From contig CALGJF010000009.1 in NCBI GenBank assembly GCA_937914945.1, positions 124,001-188,000 of the forward strand: 64,000 nucleotides of DNA, written 5' to 3'. This DNA comes from an uncultured Bacteroidales bacterium (lineage in GTDB: Bacteria > Bacteroidota > Bacteroidia > Bacteroidales > Bacteroidaceae). Below the pieces are notes generated by a model that was not told where the DNA came from, ran no database searches, and worked only from the letters and a program-made list of their open reading frames with translations. A program made the position numbers and the translations under genes. The first letter of the stretch is position 1; each line of letters begins with the position of its first letter. Below, one piece after another: positions 1 through 9,579 of this stretch.

Positions 1-1687
1 TGTGCCATGCCTGGTCAATGAGCCCAAGCCCCACTTGGCGTATACATTGATATGCTGCACGGAAATTGCGTGCTGCGCGAATCTTGTCGAGCAGTTCCTG
101 CGGTATTGTTTCTCCTGTTTCGTGGTGAAAGGCAAATATCTTCAAAAATTCCTCTTCAAATGTAAAGTTTTCCATTATCTGCGATGGCATCTCCACGAAA
201 TCCCAAAGTACGTTGGGGCTGCATAGGGAGGCGTATGTAACATCGGATAAAATTCCATGCAAGCAGTGTCCGAATTCGTGTAACAGAGTGTTAAGCTCGT
301 CGAAATTCAGCAGTGTAGGCTTCCCCGGTAACGGCTTGCGGAAGTTTGTGGAGAGTGTTATGTGCGGGCGGTTGTCCTTGCCGTCGGCATCCTTGTATTG
401 AGCTTTCAGCGAGTCCATCCATGCACCGGCATGCTTGCCTTTACGTGCGTAGAAATCGCAGTAGAGCAGTGCAAGGTATGTGCCATCATAATCGTAAACT
501 TCCCACACTTTCACATCGGGGTTGTATGTGGGAATGTCATGATTCTGCTTGAATGTAATTCCATAAAGGCGTGTCGCCAAATAAAATGCTCCATATATTG
601 CCTGGTCCAAATTGAGATATGGACGCACAATCTCGTCGCTGATATTGTATTTTTTCTCTTTCAACTTTTCGGAATAGTATGCAAAATCCCATGGTTCGAA
701 CTTAAACTCCTTTCCCTCGCACTCCAAGGCATAGCGCTTAACCTCATCTACATCGTTGCGTGCTGCCGGCAGGTAGCTCCAAGTGAGCTTGCCAAGCATC
801 GCGAATACGGCATCGGTGGTCCCGGCCATGCGCTCGGCAAGAACATAATCGCTATATGTGTCATATCCAAGCAGGCGGGCGAGTTGCAAACGTGCATTTA
901 CAATGTCCTTTACAATATTACGGTTGTCGTACTCATTGCCTTTTGCTCCTATTGTGCTGTATGCCATATACATCTGCTTGCGCAGTTCACGGTTGTTGCA
1001 GAATGTGATAAATGGCAGATAGCTGGGGCGGTGAAGGGTGAAGAGCCATCCCTCTTTTCCGCTCTCTTTCGCGCTCTTTTCGGCCGTCTCAATAAGGTCC
1101 TCGGGCAGCCCTTGCAAATCCGTTCTCTCGGTTACGAGCAGGGTGAAGGCATCGGTGTCTTTTATAATGTTTTCCTGAAATTTCAACGACAGCAAGATGA
1201 GTTGCCTGCTCAATGAACGATACTCCTCGCGTTCGTTGCCCACAAGGTTTGCTCCCTGCCTCACAAAACTTATGTATATGTTCTCTGTGAGTCTTTTTTG
1301 TTCGTTGGTGAGCGTGGCGGGCATGTTGTCATACACGCTTTTTATGCGGGCAAACAGTTTTTCGTTAAGCGTTATGTTGTTTCTGTGTTCGGTGTATATC
1401 TGTTGCATCTCCTCTTCCACTTTTACAATTTCGTCGTAGCTGTGGGAGTATATCAGCGCATTGAAAGCACATATAACATCGCTTAACATTTTTCCGCCAC
1501 ACTCGTATGGTATGATGGTGTTTTCAAATGTGGCAGATGCTTTGTTATTGCAAATTTTTTCAATATTCTCTTCTTCTCTTTTTACACCCTCCTTGACAGC
1601 GGGTATAAAATGCTCCAAAGTGATGCGGTCATAGGGGAAAGCATCAAAGGGGGTGTTGTATGGTATGCAAAAAGGATTCTCTCTCAT
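1..1687 (-). CDS. M3 family metallopeptidase (Dcp/oligopeptidase A-like), C-terminus cut by window edge
   Basis: Zinc metallopeptidase that cleaves short peptides, probably in the cytoplasm since the N-terminus (MRENPFCIPYNTPFDAF) has no signal peptide. Translating the minus strand from the ATG at 1687-1685 gives an open frame to base 1, about 562 codons; M3 enzymes are usually 670-710 residues, so roughly the last 110-140 are outside the window. The catalytic HEFGH motif (zinc His and the Glu base) is at 266-280, residues 470-474, within LLHEFGHCLHG. The sequence after it (DFVEMPSQIMENF) supplies the third zinc ligand Glu, as in the family. A weak -7-like box (TATATTCG) lies at 1716-1723. 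Dipeptidyl carboxypeptidase and oligopeptidase A cannot be separated here. Confidence 0.93.
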   Translation of the reverse strand, partial: MRENPFCIPYNTPFDAFPYDRITLEHFIPAVKEGVKREEENIEKICNNKASATFENTIIPYECGGKMLSDVICAFNALIYSHSYDEIVKVEEEMQQIYTEHRNNITLNEKLFARIKSVYDNMPATLTNEQKRLTENIYISFVRQGANLVGNEREEYRSLSRQLILLSLKFQENIIKDTDAFTLLVTERTDLQGLPEDLIETAEKSAKESGKEGWLFTLHRPSYLPFITFCNNRELRKQMYMAYSTIGAKGNEYDNRNIVKDIVNARLQLARLLGYDTYSDYVLAERMAGTTDAVFAMLGKLTWSYLPAARNDVDEVKRYALECEGKEFKFEPWDFAYYSEKLKEKKYNISDEIVRPYLNLDQAIYGAFYLATRLYGITFKQNHDIPTYNPDVKVWEVYDYDGTYLALLYCDFYARKGKHAGAWMDSLKAQYKDADGKDNRPHITLSTNFRKPLPGKPTLLNFDELNTLLHEFGHCLHGILSDVTYASLCSPNVLWDFVEMPSQIMENFTFEEEFLKIFAFHHETGETIPQELLDKIRAARNFRAAYQCIRQVGLGLIDQAWH

Positions 1688-1842
1688 CTTCTGTTGTCTA
1701 TTATTATAAATCATGCGAATATAGCTATTTCCGTTTATTTTTGCCTCTTTATTTTTCACAATATTTATTAAAAGGTGGTAAAATTCCCGCTTTGTAAAAT
1801 ATAACAACAAAACGCTCTCTTTGTTTTTGTGATATTGCATAA

Positions 1843-1884
1843 AATAAGCAACAAACCGGTCGTAGAGCCGGTTTGTTGCTTATT
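1843..1884 (-). terminator. Terminator downstream of nagA
   Basis: Perfect inverted repeat with 17-bp arms at 1843-1859 and 1868-1884 and an 8-nt loop. On the minus strand the hairpin begins 15 bases past the nagA stop and runs into TTTT. It fits an intrinsic terminator for nagA. Confidence 0.8.
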
Positions 1885-1899
1885 TTGTTAATGTACGGA

Positions 1900-3063
1900 T
1901 TAGAGATTGAATGTTCCCTCAACAAGTTGTCCCATAGCCCATACACCGCGAATGTTTAATGCCTCGTCAAGAATCATAATATCCGCATCCTTATCCTTCT
2001 GCAATGAGCCCTTACGGTTGTAAACACCCATAATCTTCGAAGGTGTCTCCGATGCCATTCTCACGGCGTCTTCCAAAGGAATCTCGGCCTTCTGCACAAG
2101 GGTACGAATCAGACGGTCCATTGTGGCAACGCTGCCGGCAAGAGCAGTGCGATCGGCAAGTTTGCAAACACCATCCTCAATGATTACACGGGGGTCGAAT
2201 GCGGTGGTGCTGTCGCTTGCTGCGCATGCAAGAGCATCGGTGATTACGCAAGCCTTCTCCACACCTTTGATTTTGTGAACAAGACGTAAAATTGTTGCGG
2301 GTACATGAATACCGTCGGCAACAACCTCAACGGTCATATCGTCGTGCAGATAGATGCTCTCCACGGTACCCTCGTATTTGTATTCGCGACGTTTGTGGAA
2401 ACCGGGCATGGCATTGTAGAAGTGGGTTGCGTGAGTGTAACCGTTCTCGTGTGCCACATGGATGTCTTCATACTCGGCCTGTGTGTGTGCAACCGATGCC
2501 AAAATACCTTTTGATGTAATGTATTTACCAAACTGCATTGCTCCGGGCAACTCGGGGGCTGCATCCCAACGCTTGATACAATTCCATTTTTCAACCAATG
2601 GGATATACTCTTTGGGGTCGGGATCTTTTATATTCTCGGGCAACTGACCACCGGCCATCTTCATATTAAGGTAATGTCCCTCCAAGTGCAAGCCGAGAAC
2701 GGGGCTGTTGGGCTCGGCCATCAGTTTGGTACAAGTTTCGGCGGCAGCCTCAATCATGGGTACGGTAGATGATGAAAGGGTGGGGAATATACTTGTTGTT
2801 CCGTGTTTCATGTGAGCTTTTATTGCGCCACGGAAAGCCTCCTCTGTGCCTTCCATAAAGTCGCAACCGCCACCACCGTGGATATGAATTTCCACGCCAC
2901 CGGGAACTACATACATGCCTTTTGCATCAACAACCTCGGCGCCAATAACGGCAAGGTCGCAGTTAGTTACCTCTAAAATCTTGTTGTCTCTGATGATTAC
3001 AGAGCCGTCCTTCAACCAACCTTGTGGAGTAAGGATTTTTGCGTTAATAATTTGCGTAAGCAT
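1900..3063 (-). CDS. nagA: N-acetylglucosamine-6-phosphate deacetylase
   Basis: Removes acetate from GlcNAc-6-phosphate to give glucosamine-6-phosphate, in amino-sugar catabolism and cell-wall recycling; cytoplasmic amidohydrolase. 387 residues, normal for the family. Visible motifs: the metal site HIHGGGG (H60, H62), GLHLEGH with E128, and H193 and H214 in SVAHT and THATHFYNAMP, followed by VITDAL carrying the catalytic Asp. Start ATG at 3063-3061. It has its own promoter (3103-3132) and terminator, so it is probably monocistronic. No nagB or GlcNAc kinase is adjacent, but a GH20 hexosaminidase that could feed this pathway lies at 59112-60743. Confidence 0.95.
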   Translation of the reverse strand: MLTQIINAKILTPQGWLKDGSVIIRDNKILEVTNCDLAVIGAEVVDAKGMYVVPGGVEIHIHGGGGCDFMEGTEEAFRGAIKAHMKHGTTSIFPTLSSSTVPMIEAAAETCTKLMAEPNSPVLGLHLEGHYLNMKMAGGQLPENIKDPDPKEYIPLVEKWNCIKRWDAAPELPGAMQFGKYITSKGILASVAHTQAEYEDIHVAHENGYTHATHFYNAMPGFHKRREYKYEGTVESIYLHDDMTVEVVADGIHVPATILRLVHKIKGVEKACVITDALACAASDSTTAFDPRVIIEDGVCKLADRTALAGSVATMDRLIRTLVQKAEIPLEDAVRMASETPSKIMGVYNRKGSLQKDKDADIMILDEALNIRGVWAMGQLVEGTFNL

Positions 3064-3102
3064 AATATCGTGTCTTTATAAGTTTTTAGTTGTCTTTTTA
3101 TA

Positions 3103-3132
3103 CAAAAATAGTGCCGACAGGCTTATAGCAAA
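3103..3132 (-). promoter_or_regulatory. Promoter of nagA
   Basis: Reading the minus strand: TTTG at 3132-3129, an 18-bp spacer, then TATTTTTG at 3110-3103, which matches the Bacteroides -7 consensus TAnnTTTG. Expected transcription start is near 3098, about 35 nt ahead of the nagA ATG. Confidence 0.65.
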
Positions 3133-3510
3133 GTTCGTTTTAGCTATTTACTGCGGGTATAAGCTTCTCAAAGTGTTTGTTCCACAAAGTTATTTAATTT
3201 TAATTTTATTGGCTATTTTTTTTGCACTTTTTTCTCTATTATTTGATAAAATTTCCTCTTAGAAAATATTATACCTTATTTGTTTGTGATATTGCATTTG
3301 TCAAATAGCAATAAAAATGCGTGGTTCGCTTTGATTTTTATATTAAATATGCCTTTTTGCTTTCAAAAAGATATTTGTTTGTTTTTTCTCACTTTTTGTT
3401 TTTGCGTTGATGTTTTTGCAAAAAAGCGAGAAAAAACCTTCCTTTTTTCAAAAAATCCCCCTGTTTTTGCAGAATAGATTCATAAAATCAATGCTTTTTT
3501 TATAAAATTC

Positions 3511-3541
3511 TTTGTAATTGGGCGGTGCGGCTGTATATTTG
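3511..3541 (+). promoter_or_regulatory. Promoter of glnA
   Basis: TTTG at 3511-3514, a 19-bp spacer, and TATATTTG at 3534-3541, an exact match to the Bacteroides -33/-7 consensus. It leaves an untranslated leader of about 80 nt before the ATG at 3627. Confidence 0.7.
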
Positions 3542-3626
3542 CAAACGATTAGCAATTTTACAAAAAGAAAATATTGCAAATGTCAGAATCTCTGTTATGC
3601 GCAATATAATTAATTAGGTACATAAT

Positions 3627-5810
3627 ATGTCAAAATTAAGATTCGAGGTTGTTACGGCTGCATTTGGCAAAAGTGCCGTGGATGTCCCCAATAAAACAGA
3701 ACGCCCTTCTGATTACTATGCGATGAAAGTCTTTAATCGCGAGAAGATGTTCAAATATCTTCCCAAGGATATATATAACAGTCTTATAGATGTAATAGAC
3801 AATGGCGCTACGTTTGACGGTTCAATAGCCGATGCCGTTGCCGAAGGCATGAAAAAATGGGCGGTAGAGAACAATGCCACACACTATACCCATTGGTTTC
3901 ACCCGCTTACCGAAACAACCGCCGAAAAGCACGATGCCTTTATTGAACACGATGGCAAGGGTGGTGTGCTTGAGGAGTTTTCGGGTAAACTGCTCGTGCA
4001 GCAAGAGCCCGATGCATCTTCGTTTCCCAACGGTGGCATACGCAGTACCTTTGAGGCTCGCGGTTACAGCGCATGGGACCCCACATCGCCCGCCTTTCTC
4101 ATAGGCGACACGTTGTGTATTCCCACAGTCTTTATATCATACACCGGTGAGGCACTCGACTACAAAGCTCCATTGCTTAAATCACTTCGTGCAGTAGATA
4201 AAGCGGCCACCGACGTATGCCGTTATTTTGATAAAAATGTAAAGAAGGTTACAACCTATCTTGGCTGGGAACAGGAGTATTTTCTTGTGGATGAAGGCAT
4301 GCTGCTTGCCCGCCCCGATTTGTTGCTCACCGGGCGCACACTCATGGGACACGACAGCGCCAAGAACCAACAGCTCGAGGATCACTATTTCGGCTCCATA
4401 CCTGCCCGCGTGGCAGCCTTCATGAAGGACTTGGAGATAGAGGCCATGAAGTTGGGCATCCCTGCAAAAACCTGCCACAATGAGGCTGCTCCCAACCAAT
4501 TCGAGTTGGCACCTATATATGAGGAGTGCAACCTTGCCGTCGATCACAATATGCTCATAATGGCACTCATGAAAGAAGTTGCGCGCCGCCATGGTTTCCG
4601 TGTGCTATTGCACGAAAAGCCCTTCAAGGGGGTTAATGGATCGGGCAAGCATAACAATTGGTCGCTTGGTACCGATACGGGTACACTGCTCATGGCACCG
4701 GGTAAAACCGATAAGGACAATCTGCGTTTCATAACATTCGTGGTAAATACCCTTGCAGCCATATATCGCCACAACGGCCTATTGAAAGCCAGCATAATGT
4801 CGGCTGCAAATGCGCACCGCTTGGGTGCAGCCGAGGCACCTCCCGCAATTATATCAAGTTTCTTGGGGTCGCACCTGTCGTCAATCCTCGACCACATGGA
4901 GACCACCGACGATGTGGTGAAGATATTGAGTAAGCGCGAACTGCGTCTTAATATTCCTGCGCTCCCCGAACTTATGATAGACAACACCGACCGTAACCGC
5001 ACATCCCCCTTTGCCTTCACCGGTAACCGTTTTGAGTTCCGCGCTGTGGGTTCCGAGGCCAACTGCGCAAGCGCAATGATTGCGCTCAACACCGCCATGG
5101 CCGAGCAGCTTACCATATTCAAAAAAGAGGTGGATACGCTCATAGAAAAGGGTGTAGCCAAGGAAGACGCACTTGTAAAAATAATTCGCAAATATATAAA
5201 ATACAGTAAACCCGTGCGTTTCGATGGTAACGGATACTCTGACGAGTGGCGTCGCGAAGCCATAAAACGCGGCCTCGATTGCGAAGCAAGTGCGCCGATA
5301 GTATTTGACCGCTATCTCGACAAAGAGAGCGTGGAGATGTTTCGCAAGATGGAGGTAATGACCGAAACCGAGTTGAAAGCCCGCAACGAAATCAAATGGG
5401 AAATGTATACCAAGAAGGTGCAGATAGAGGCACGTGTGCTTGGCGACCTTGCCCTCAACCACATAATACCCACAGCCACCAAATATCAAAGTTCATTGCT
5501 CGACAATGTAATAAAAATGGAACAGGTGATAGGTAAAGAGGAGGGCGACAAGATGTCGCAAGAGAATATATCGCTTATAAAGGAGATAGCGGTGCGTGTT
5601 ACCGAAATACGCCGTCTTGTGCACGAAATGGTAGAACGCCGCAAGGTGGCAAACAAAATAGCCACAGAGCGCGACAAGGCCATTGCATACCATGACACCG
5701 TTGCTCCCATGCTTGAAGAGATACGTACCCACATAGATAAACTTGAACTTGTCGTCGATAACGAACTATGGACACTGCCCAAATATCGTGAGTTATTGTT
5801 TATCTGTTAA
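3627..5810 (+). CDS. glnA: Type III glutamine synthetase
   Basis: ATP-dependent glutamine synthesis from glutamate and ammonia; main ammonium-assimilating enzyme. 727 residues, the size of the long GSIII (GlnN) class typical of Bacteroidota, not the ~450-residue GSI. Visible signatures: an N-terminal segment with SDYYAMKVFNREKM, the GWEQEYFLVDEG block of the active-site barrel, NEAAPNQFELAP (ammonium/glutamate site) and NGSGKHNNWSLGTDTG. The C-terminal ~150 residues are helical and charged, as in GSIII. Own promoter upstream; two-way terminator follows. Confidence 0.96.
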   Translation: MSKLRFEVVTAAFGKSAVDVPNKTERPSDYYAMKVFNREKMFKYLPKDIYNSLIDVIDNGATFDGSIADAVAEGMKKWAVENNATHYTHWFHPLTETTAEKHDAFIEHDGKGGVLEEFSGKLLVQQEPDASSFPNGGIRSTFEARGYSAWDPTSPAFLIGDTLCIPTVFISYTGEALDYKAPLLKSLRAVDKAATDVCRYFDKNVKKVTTYLGWEQEYFLVDEGMLLARPDLLLTGRTLMGHDSAKNQQLEDHYFGSIPARVAAFMKDLEIEAMKLGIPAKTCHNEAAPNQFELAPIYEECNLAVDHNMLIMALMKEVARRHGFRVLLHEKPFKGVNGSGKHNNWSLGTDTGTLLMAPGKTDKDNLRFITFVVNTLAAIYRHNGLLKASIMSAANAHRLGAAEAPPAIISSFLGSHLSSILDHMETTDDVVKILSKRELRLNIPALPELMIDNTDRNRTSPFAFTGNRFEFRAVGSEANCASAMIALNTAMAEQLTIFKKEVDTLIEKGVAKEDALVKIIRKYIKYSKPVRFDGNGYSDEWRREAIKRGLDCEASAPIVFDRYLDKESVEMFRKMEVMTETELKARNEIKWEMYTKKVQIEARVLGDLALNHIIPTATKYQSSLLDNVIKMEQVIGKEEGDKMSQENISLIKEIAVRVTEIRRLVHEMVERRKVANKIATERDKAIAYHDTVAPMLEEIRTHIDKLELVVDNELWTLPKYRELLFIC

Positions 5811-5812
5811 AT

Positions 5813-5850
5813 ATAAAAAATATGGTGGCATTAGCCACCATATTTTTTAT
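5813..5850. terminator. Two-way terminator between glnA and the MG2-Sel1 gene
   Basis: Perfect 17-bp stem, arms 5813-5829 and 5834-5850, with loop ATTA. The arms begin with A-rich and end with T-rich runs, so it can terminate both glnA (plus strand) and the converging gene ending at 5858. Confidence 0.85.
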
Positions 5851-5857
5851 ATTCTTT

Positions 5858-8800
5858 CTACCATTCCTCCAAAATCCTCTGAGCCTCTTTATCTCCCATC
5901 CTCACCGCATCGCGGTAAAGATCCTTTGCAAGGCGCTTGTTTTTCTTTGTTCCCAAGCCGTAGCGATAGCAATGGGCAAGATACTTGATGGCTGCAACAT
6001 CCTTATGCTTTCTTAATGTCATGGCCCACTGATAAGCCTCTTTGTAATTGGCACAAGAATCGTCGTATTGCATCATATAACGCATAGCCTTCACATGATT
6101 CATACCGGCCGCCTTGCGGGTAGCATCCAACGGAGTGCCAAGGAGTGAGTCGCGCTCTATATTTTCGGCCTCCATGCAACGGCTGTATAGGTATAGCGCA
6201 TCGGCATTCTCTTGCATTGCCGATTTATGCAACAATGCCATACCTTCTATGCTGTCGCCATTTTCTATATAGCTCTTGCCAAGCTCGAATTCCGATGCCG
6301 CATATCCCTGTTCCACCGCCTTCTCAAACCAATGTATGGCAGCCAACAAATCTTTCTTCGTTCCCTCGCCGTTGCGGTACATAAGGGCAACATCGTGCTG
6401 CGCCCGGGCCTCACCTTTTTTGGCGGCTTTCAACATAAATTTGAATGCAAGCAACTTGTTTGTTTTGAGAGCATGCCCATCGCGGTAATACTCCCCTATG
6501 CGGTACATGGCGGCAGGGTAGCCGTATTGCGCAAGTTCAATGTATGTTGTGAGCCCCTTGCTGTATCTCTTTTGGCGATGATAAATCTCGGCCTCTTTGA
6601 ACACCTCATCGCACTCAGCCCAAAAGAGCGAATCCTTCAAAGCTTCCATACTGCGTATGACAATATTCTTCTGCTTTGCTGCATCTCCTCTTCTTTCCAC
6701 TCTTGCAGGCATGGTTTCGTCGTTGCTGTAATATGTATCCCCGGCACGCCCCTCCACATTTACGGCAATGGCATCGCACTCGCTGCTGTTGTAGAACTCC
6801 ACAACCACCTTGCCATCGGCAGCCTTCACACGCGGGCTCCACAGCAGTGTGCGGCGGTAATCCTTTTCCGTGGGTGGGGTTTGGCTGTAATCGGGCGAAT
6901 AGAACTGTTTGCTCTTGCTATATCCCTGTATGCTTGTATAGCGGCAAGTGCTGCTCGATGTTGTGAGCTCCGGTACAACGCCTTTCCGCTCTTCGCCCTC
7001 CTTATATGGTATAAAGCAGGCAAGGCGGTTGGGCGAGGAGGGGCGGCTTATATGATTCTTGTATGTTAAACCATACATCTCCTTCAAGCGACGTATAAAA
7101 ATATCTCTGTAATCTTCGCCTTGGCTGAAAGGGAGAATGAATTGTAGCGATAAAAAACCTTGATAGAATATTGTACCGTGTTTTCCCTTATTCTCTAAGG
7201 CGCGCCCCTTTGACTCCCAAAAGTATTCTCCGTCGCCACCTGTTATCTGCTTGGTCTTTTTGGCATCGCTTGTAATAACCACCTCCTTGAAATTGGCCAT
7301 CTTCTCGGGGTGTGTACCATGCAGGTATTCATGGTCGATAACAAGTGTGGAATCCTTGTGATACTCTCCTTTGACAACCACGTTATGCACCCAATAACTA
7401 TAGGGTAGTGCATAGCGGTGGAAAATACTTGTTACCACATTGGATGCTGTGAGCACATCGTTGAATATATACAGCTGTTCGCGTGCATCTTGCTCTTCTT
7501 GGCTGTAATCGTCGAGCAATTGTTGTTTTTCTTCGCTGTCAAGTATTCTCAATCCGTGGTTTATGCTGTCAATCATATCGGAATAGGTGTTCCCATCGAA
7601 GAATGTAACATCGGTGGCATACTCCCACTCCTCCAAATAGTCGAGCCTGAGCTCGCTTATCGGCGGGACATCGAACTTTTTGTTTTTCTTTTTACCGGTA
7701 ATCTCGATATTATCCAGCAGAATATATTCCTTCGATTTATTCTCTATACCACTGTCATCTATCAACGATTTGCCCAAGTTGTGTTCCCAATATGCCATGT
7801 ACTGCGAGCGTGGCGAAAAGTAGCGGTCGAGCACAAAGCGGTAGTTTATGCGGTCGCCATGCTTGATTGTTGTCTTTGGCAACAGATCGGCTATCCTTTT
7901 TCCATGGAATTCGCGTAAATCAATGGAGAAAGAGGCGTTTTCGTCCAATCTGAAAGCCGATGTAACCACGGTGTCGGGGTTGTAGGCGATATCCATGCGC
8001 ACGAGTGTATATGGCATAGGTGTTATTTGGTAAGGCTGGAATTCATTAAAGATGATTCGCCTCGAACGCTGGTAGAACTTGCCACGCAGAGTTATTCCCT
8101 TTTCGGGATCAACGATGTCTGTAAATTCCTCCGCAGTCAATTTCTCCCAATCGTATGCGCTCCATCCGTTGGTGAGCATCACAAGGTCGAGGTGTTCTTT
8201 CCTCTTCTTGTTGCTGCGGTCGAAATATTGCCCTGCATCGGGGATATAGCCCTTAACCTCGGAGCCTAACAGCAGATAACTATACATATTATATCCCCAT
8301 GATGTCTGTTGCTTCCCCGCAAGGTCCATAACCGAAACAGAGAACTCTGCATTATCCTCAATAGGCATGCTGTCCTCGCGCTCAATCACAAGTTTTACCT
8401 TCGCGTGCGCCTTTGGTGCGAATTTGGTAATATTGCTGTCATTGGCTTTAACCCTTAACCTTGCACTCCTTCTGTCGTTTGCTTGCAGCGAATCGTGCTC
8501 CACAAAAAACATGCGCTCGGCAAGCGGGGTGGTGCCACTGAATACCACGGCGCGACACACGCCCTCGTAAATACCGTTTTTATCAATGGCAAAACATGTG
8601 TCGCTGTTCTGTATCCTTTTGTAGAACCCCAAACTACTGCGGTGCATAACCGCAAAGCCAAGCTCCGTTGCGGTGGGGTAGTTGTTCTTGATGGAAAACA
8701 ATATGCTGTCCCCGGCCTCTTTCACCGCCAATACAACCCCCTCATCCACTATTGCAGGGAATTTGAACTTATGCTTTTTTGCTTTCCCCTTATCGTTGTT

Positions 8801-9556
8801 TATATAGACCTCGGCCGTATATTTTACCCCCTCCTCGGGTGTCAGTGTGAACGAGCCCTTTCCCATGTGCTGCGGGGTGGTTCTCAATAGCTCCTTGTCA
8901 TCGGCATAAACCACCACCTCGTTATTCACATCCACACCCTTTTCTCCAAGCACCTCATACGCCACGCGGCTCTCAATGTCGCGAACAAGGTGCCCGCCTT
9001 CGGGGTAAAAATTGAGGGAATTGAATCCCTTGCGGTTCACATCCTTGTTGTCGTATGCCATGTAACGCCTTTTGCGTTCAAGCATATTCTTGAATTCCCA
9101 ATTGTTGCCATTCACTTGGTCGAACACCGGGAACACGCGGCTGAAATGTGCATGCTCGCCCCAATTAAGCATATAACGGGTATATGCCCTTATCTCAAAA
9201 TATCCCGAATAATAGAGAGGGTCTAAATAAAACTCCCCCAGGCATGTACCTGCATCGTCAAGCTTGTATTTTTCTGTTTTTATAACATATCCCTCGGGCG
9301 CAGTGAGCTCCACATATAGCACACGGCTCAGCTCGGTGGGTCGGTCGTCGTTGTTGCTTGTAACCTGCGCCTTGAACCACAGGGTATCGCCCAGGAAATA
9401 TGCCGTGTTATCGAACTGCATATACACCTGCTCGGGTGGAAGTATGCGCCCAATCTGCAATGCGCGCAAGGCAGCACTATCGCTTGGCGTTTGGGCTTGC
9501 AAAGCACAAACTGCGAGCAGATAAATGATAAAAAATAATATCTTGTCTTTGCGCAT
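5858..9556 (-). CDS. MG2/macroglobulin-type surface protein with C-terminal Sel1-like repeats
   Basis: 1232-residue exported protein. N-terminal signal peptide (MRKDKILFFIIYLLAVCALQAQ). Residues about 40-150 (PEQVYMQFDNTAYFLGDTLWFKAQ) match the MG2-type beta domain of Bacteroidota macroglobulin-like proteins. The body is a chain of beta domains with a plug-like stretch (ILLDNIEITGKKKNKKF), ending near residue 930 with a TLLWSPRV...VVVEFYNSSEC segment typical of these proteins. Residues about 990-1232 switch to helical Sel1/TPR-like repeats such as AAMYRIGEYYRDGHALKTNK and ARAQHDVALMYRNGEGTKKD. It follows the exporter permease by 23 bp and is probably the last gene of that operon. Function unknown; likely envelope-associated. 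The fusion is unusual. Confidence 0.75.
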   Translation of the reverse strand: MRKDKILFFIIYLLAVCALQAQTPSDSAALRALQIGRILPPEQVYMQFDNTAYFLGDTLWFKAQVTSNNDDRPTELSRVLYVELTAPEGYVIKTEKYKLDDAGTCLGEFYLDPLYYSGYFEIRAYTRYMLNWGEHAHFSRVFPVFDQVNGNNWEFKNMLERKRRYMAYDNKDVNRKGFNSLNFYPEGGHLVRDIESRVAYEVLGEKGVDVNNEVVVYADDKELLRTTPQHMGKGSFTLTPEEGVKYTAEVYINNDKGKAKKHKFKFPAIVDEGVVLAVKEAGDSILFSIKNNYPTATELGFAVMHRSSLGFYKRIQNSDTCFAIDKNGIYEGVCRAVVFSGTTPLAERMFFVEHDSLQANDRRSARLRVKANDSNITKFAPKAHAKVKLVIEREDSMPIEDNAEFSVSVMDLAGKQQTSWGYNMYSYLLLGSEVKGYIPDAGQYFDRSNKKRKEHLDLVMLTNGWSAYDWEKLTAEEFTDIVDPEKGITLRGKFYQRSRRIIFNEFQPYQITPMPYTLVRMDIAYNPDTVVTSAFRLDENASFSIDLREFHGKRIADLLPKTTIKHGDRINYRFVLDRYFSPRSQYMAYWEHNLGKSLIDDSGIENKSKEYILLDNIEITGKKKNKKFDVPPISELRLDYLEEWEYATDVTFFDGNTYSDMIDSINHGLRILDSEEKQQLLDDYSQEEQDAREQLYIFNDVLTASNVVTSIFHRYALPYSYWVHNVVVKGEYHKDSTLVIDHEYLHGTHPEKMANFKEVVITSDAKKTKQITGGDGEYFWESKGRALENKGKHGTIFYQGFLSLQFILPFSQGEDYRDIFIRRLKEMYGLTYKNHISRPSSPNRLACFIPYKEGEERKGVVPELTTSSSTCRYTSIQGYSKSKQFYSPDYSQTPPTEKDYRRTLLWSPRVKAADGKVVVEFYNSSECDAIAVNVEGRAGDTYYSNDETMPARVERRGDAAKQKNIVIRSMEALKDSLFWAECDEVFKEAEIYHRQKRYSKGLTTYIELAQYGYPAAMYRIGEYYRDGHALKTNKLLAFKFMLKAAKKGEARAQHDVALMYRNGEGTKKDLLAAIHWFEKAVEQGYAASEFELGKSYIENGDSIEGMALLHKSAMQENADALYLYSRCMEAENIERDSLLGTPLDATRKAAGMNHVKAMRYMMQYDDSCANYKEAYQWAMTLRKHKDVAAIKYLAHCYRYGLGTKKNKRLAKDLYRDAVRMGDKEAQRILEEW

Positions 9557-9579
9557 AAAGGGGTATGGTGGATTTGGGG

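Larger units (their letters stand above)
3064..3626. other. AT-rich divergent intergenic region between nagA and glnA
   Basis: 563 bp with no convincing gene. It holds the nagA promoter at its left end and the glnA promoter at its right end. The middle (about 3180-3500) is very T-rich with long T runs; the short frames there encode only Phe/Leu-rich strings typical of AT-rich noncoding DNA. Confidence 0.7.

Noticed and set aside
362..1216. 284-codon plus-strand frame opposite the M3 peptidase
   Set aside because: The minus strand is a full M3 peptidase with HEFGH; the plus frame is its mirror.
2915..3477. Short plus-strand frames in the nagA-glnA gap
   Set aside because: Phe/Leu-rich strings from T-rich DNA, one of them starting inside nagA.
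4544..5263. 239-codon minus-strand frame inside glnA
   Set aside because: Antisense to conserved GSIII motifs, Ser/Arg-rich composition typical of a shadow frame.
6212..7069. 285-codon plus-strand frame opposite the MG2-Sel1 gene
   Set aside because: The minus strand has signal peptide, domains and Sel1 repeats; the plus frame has no protein-like features.
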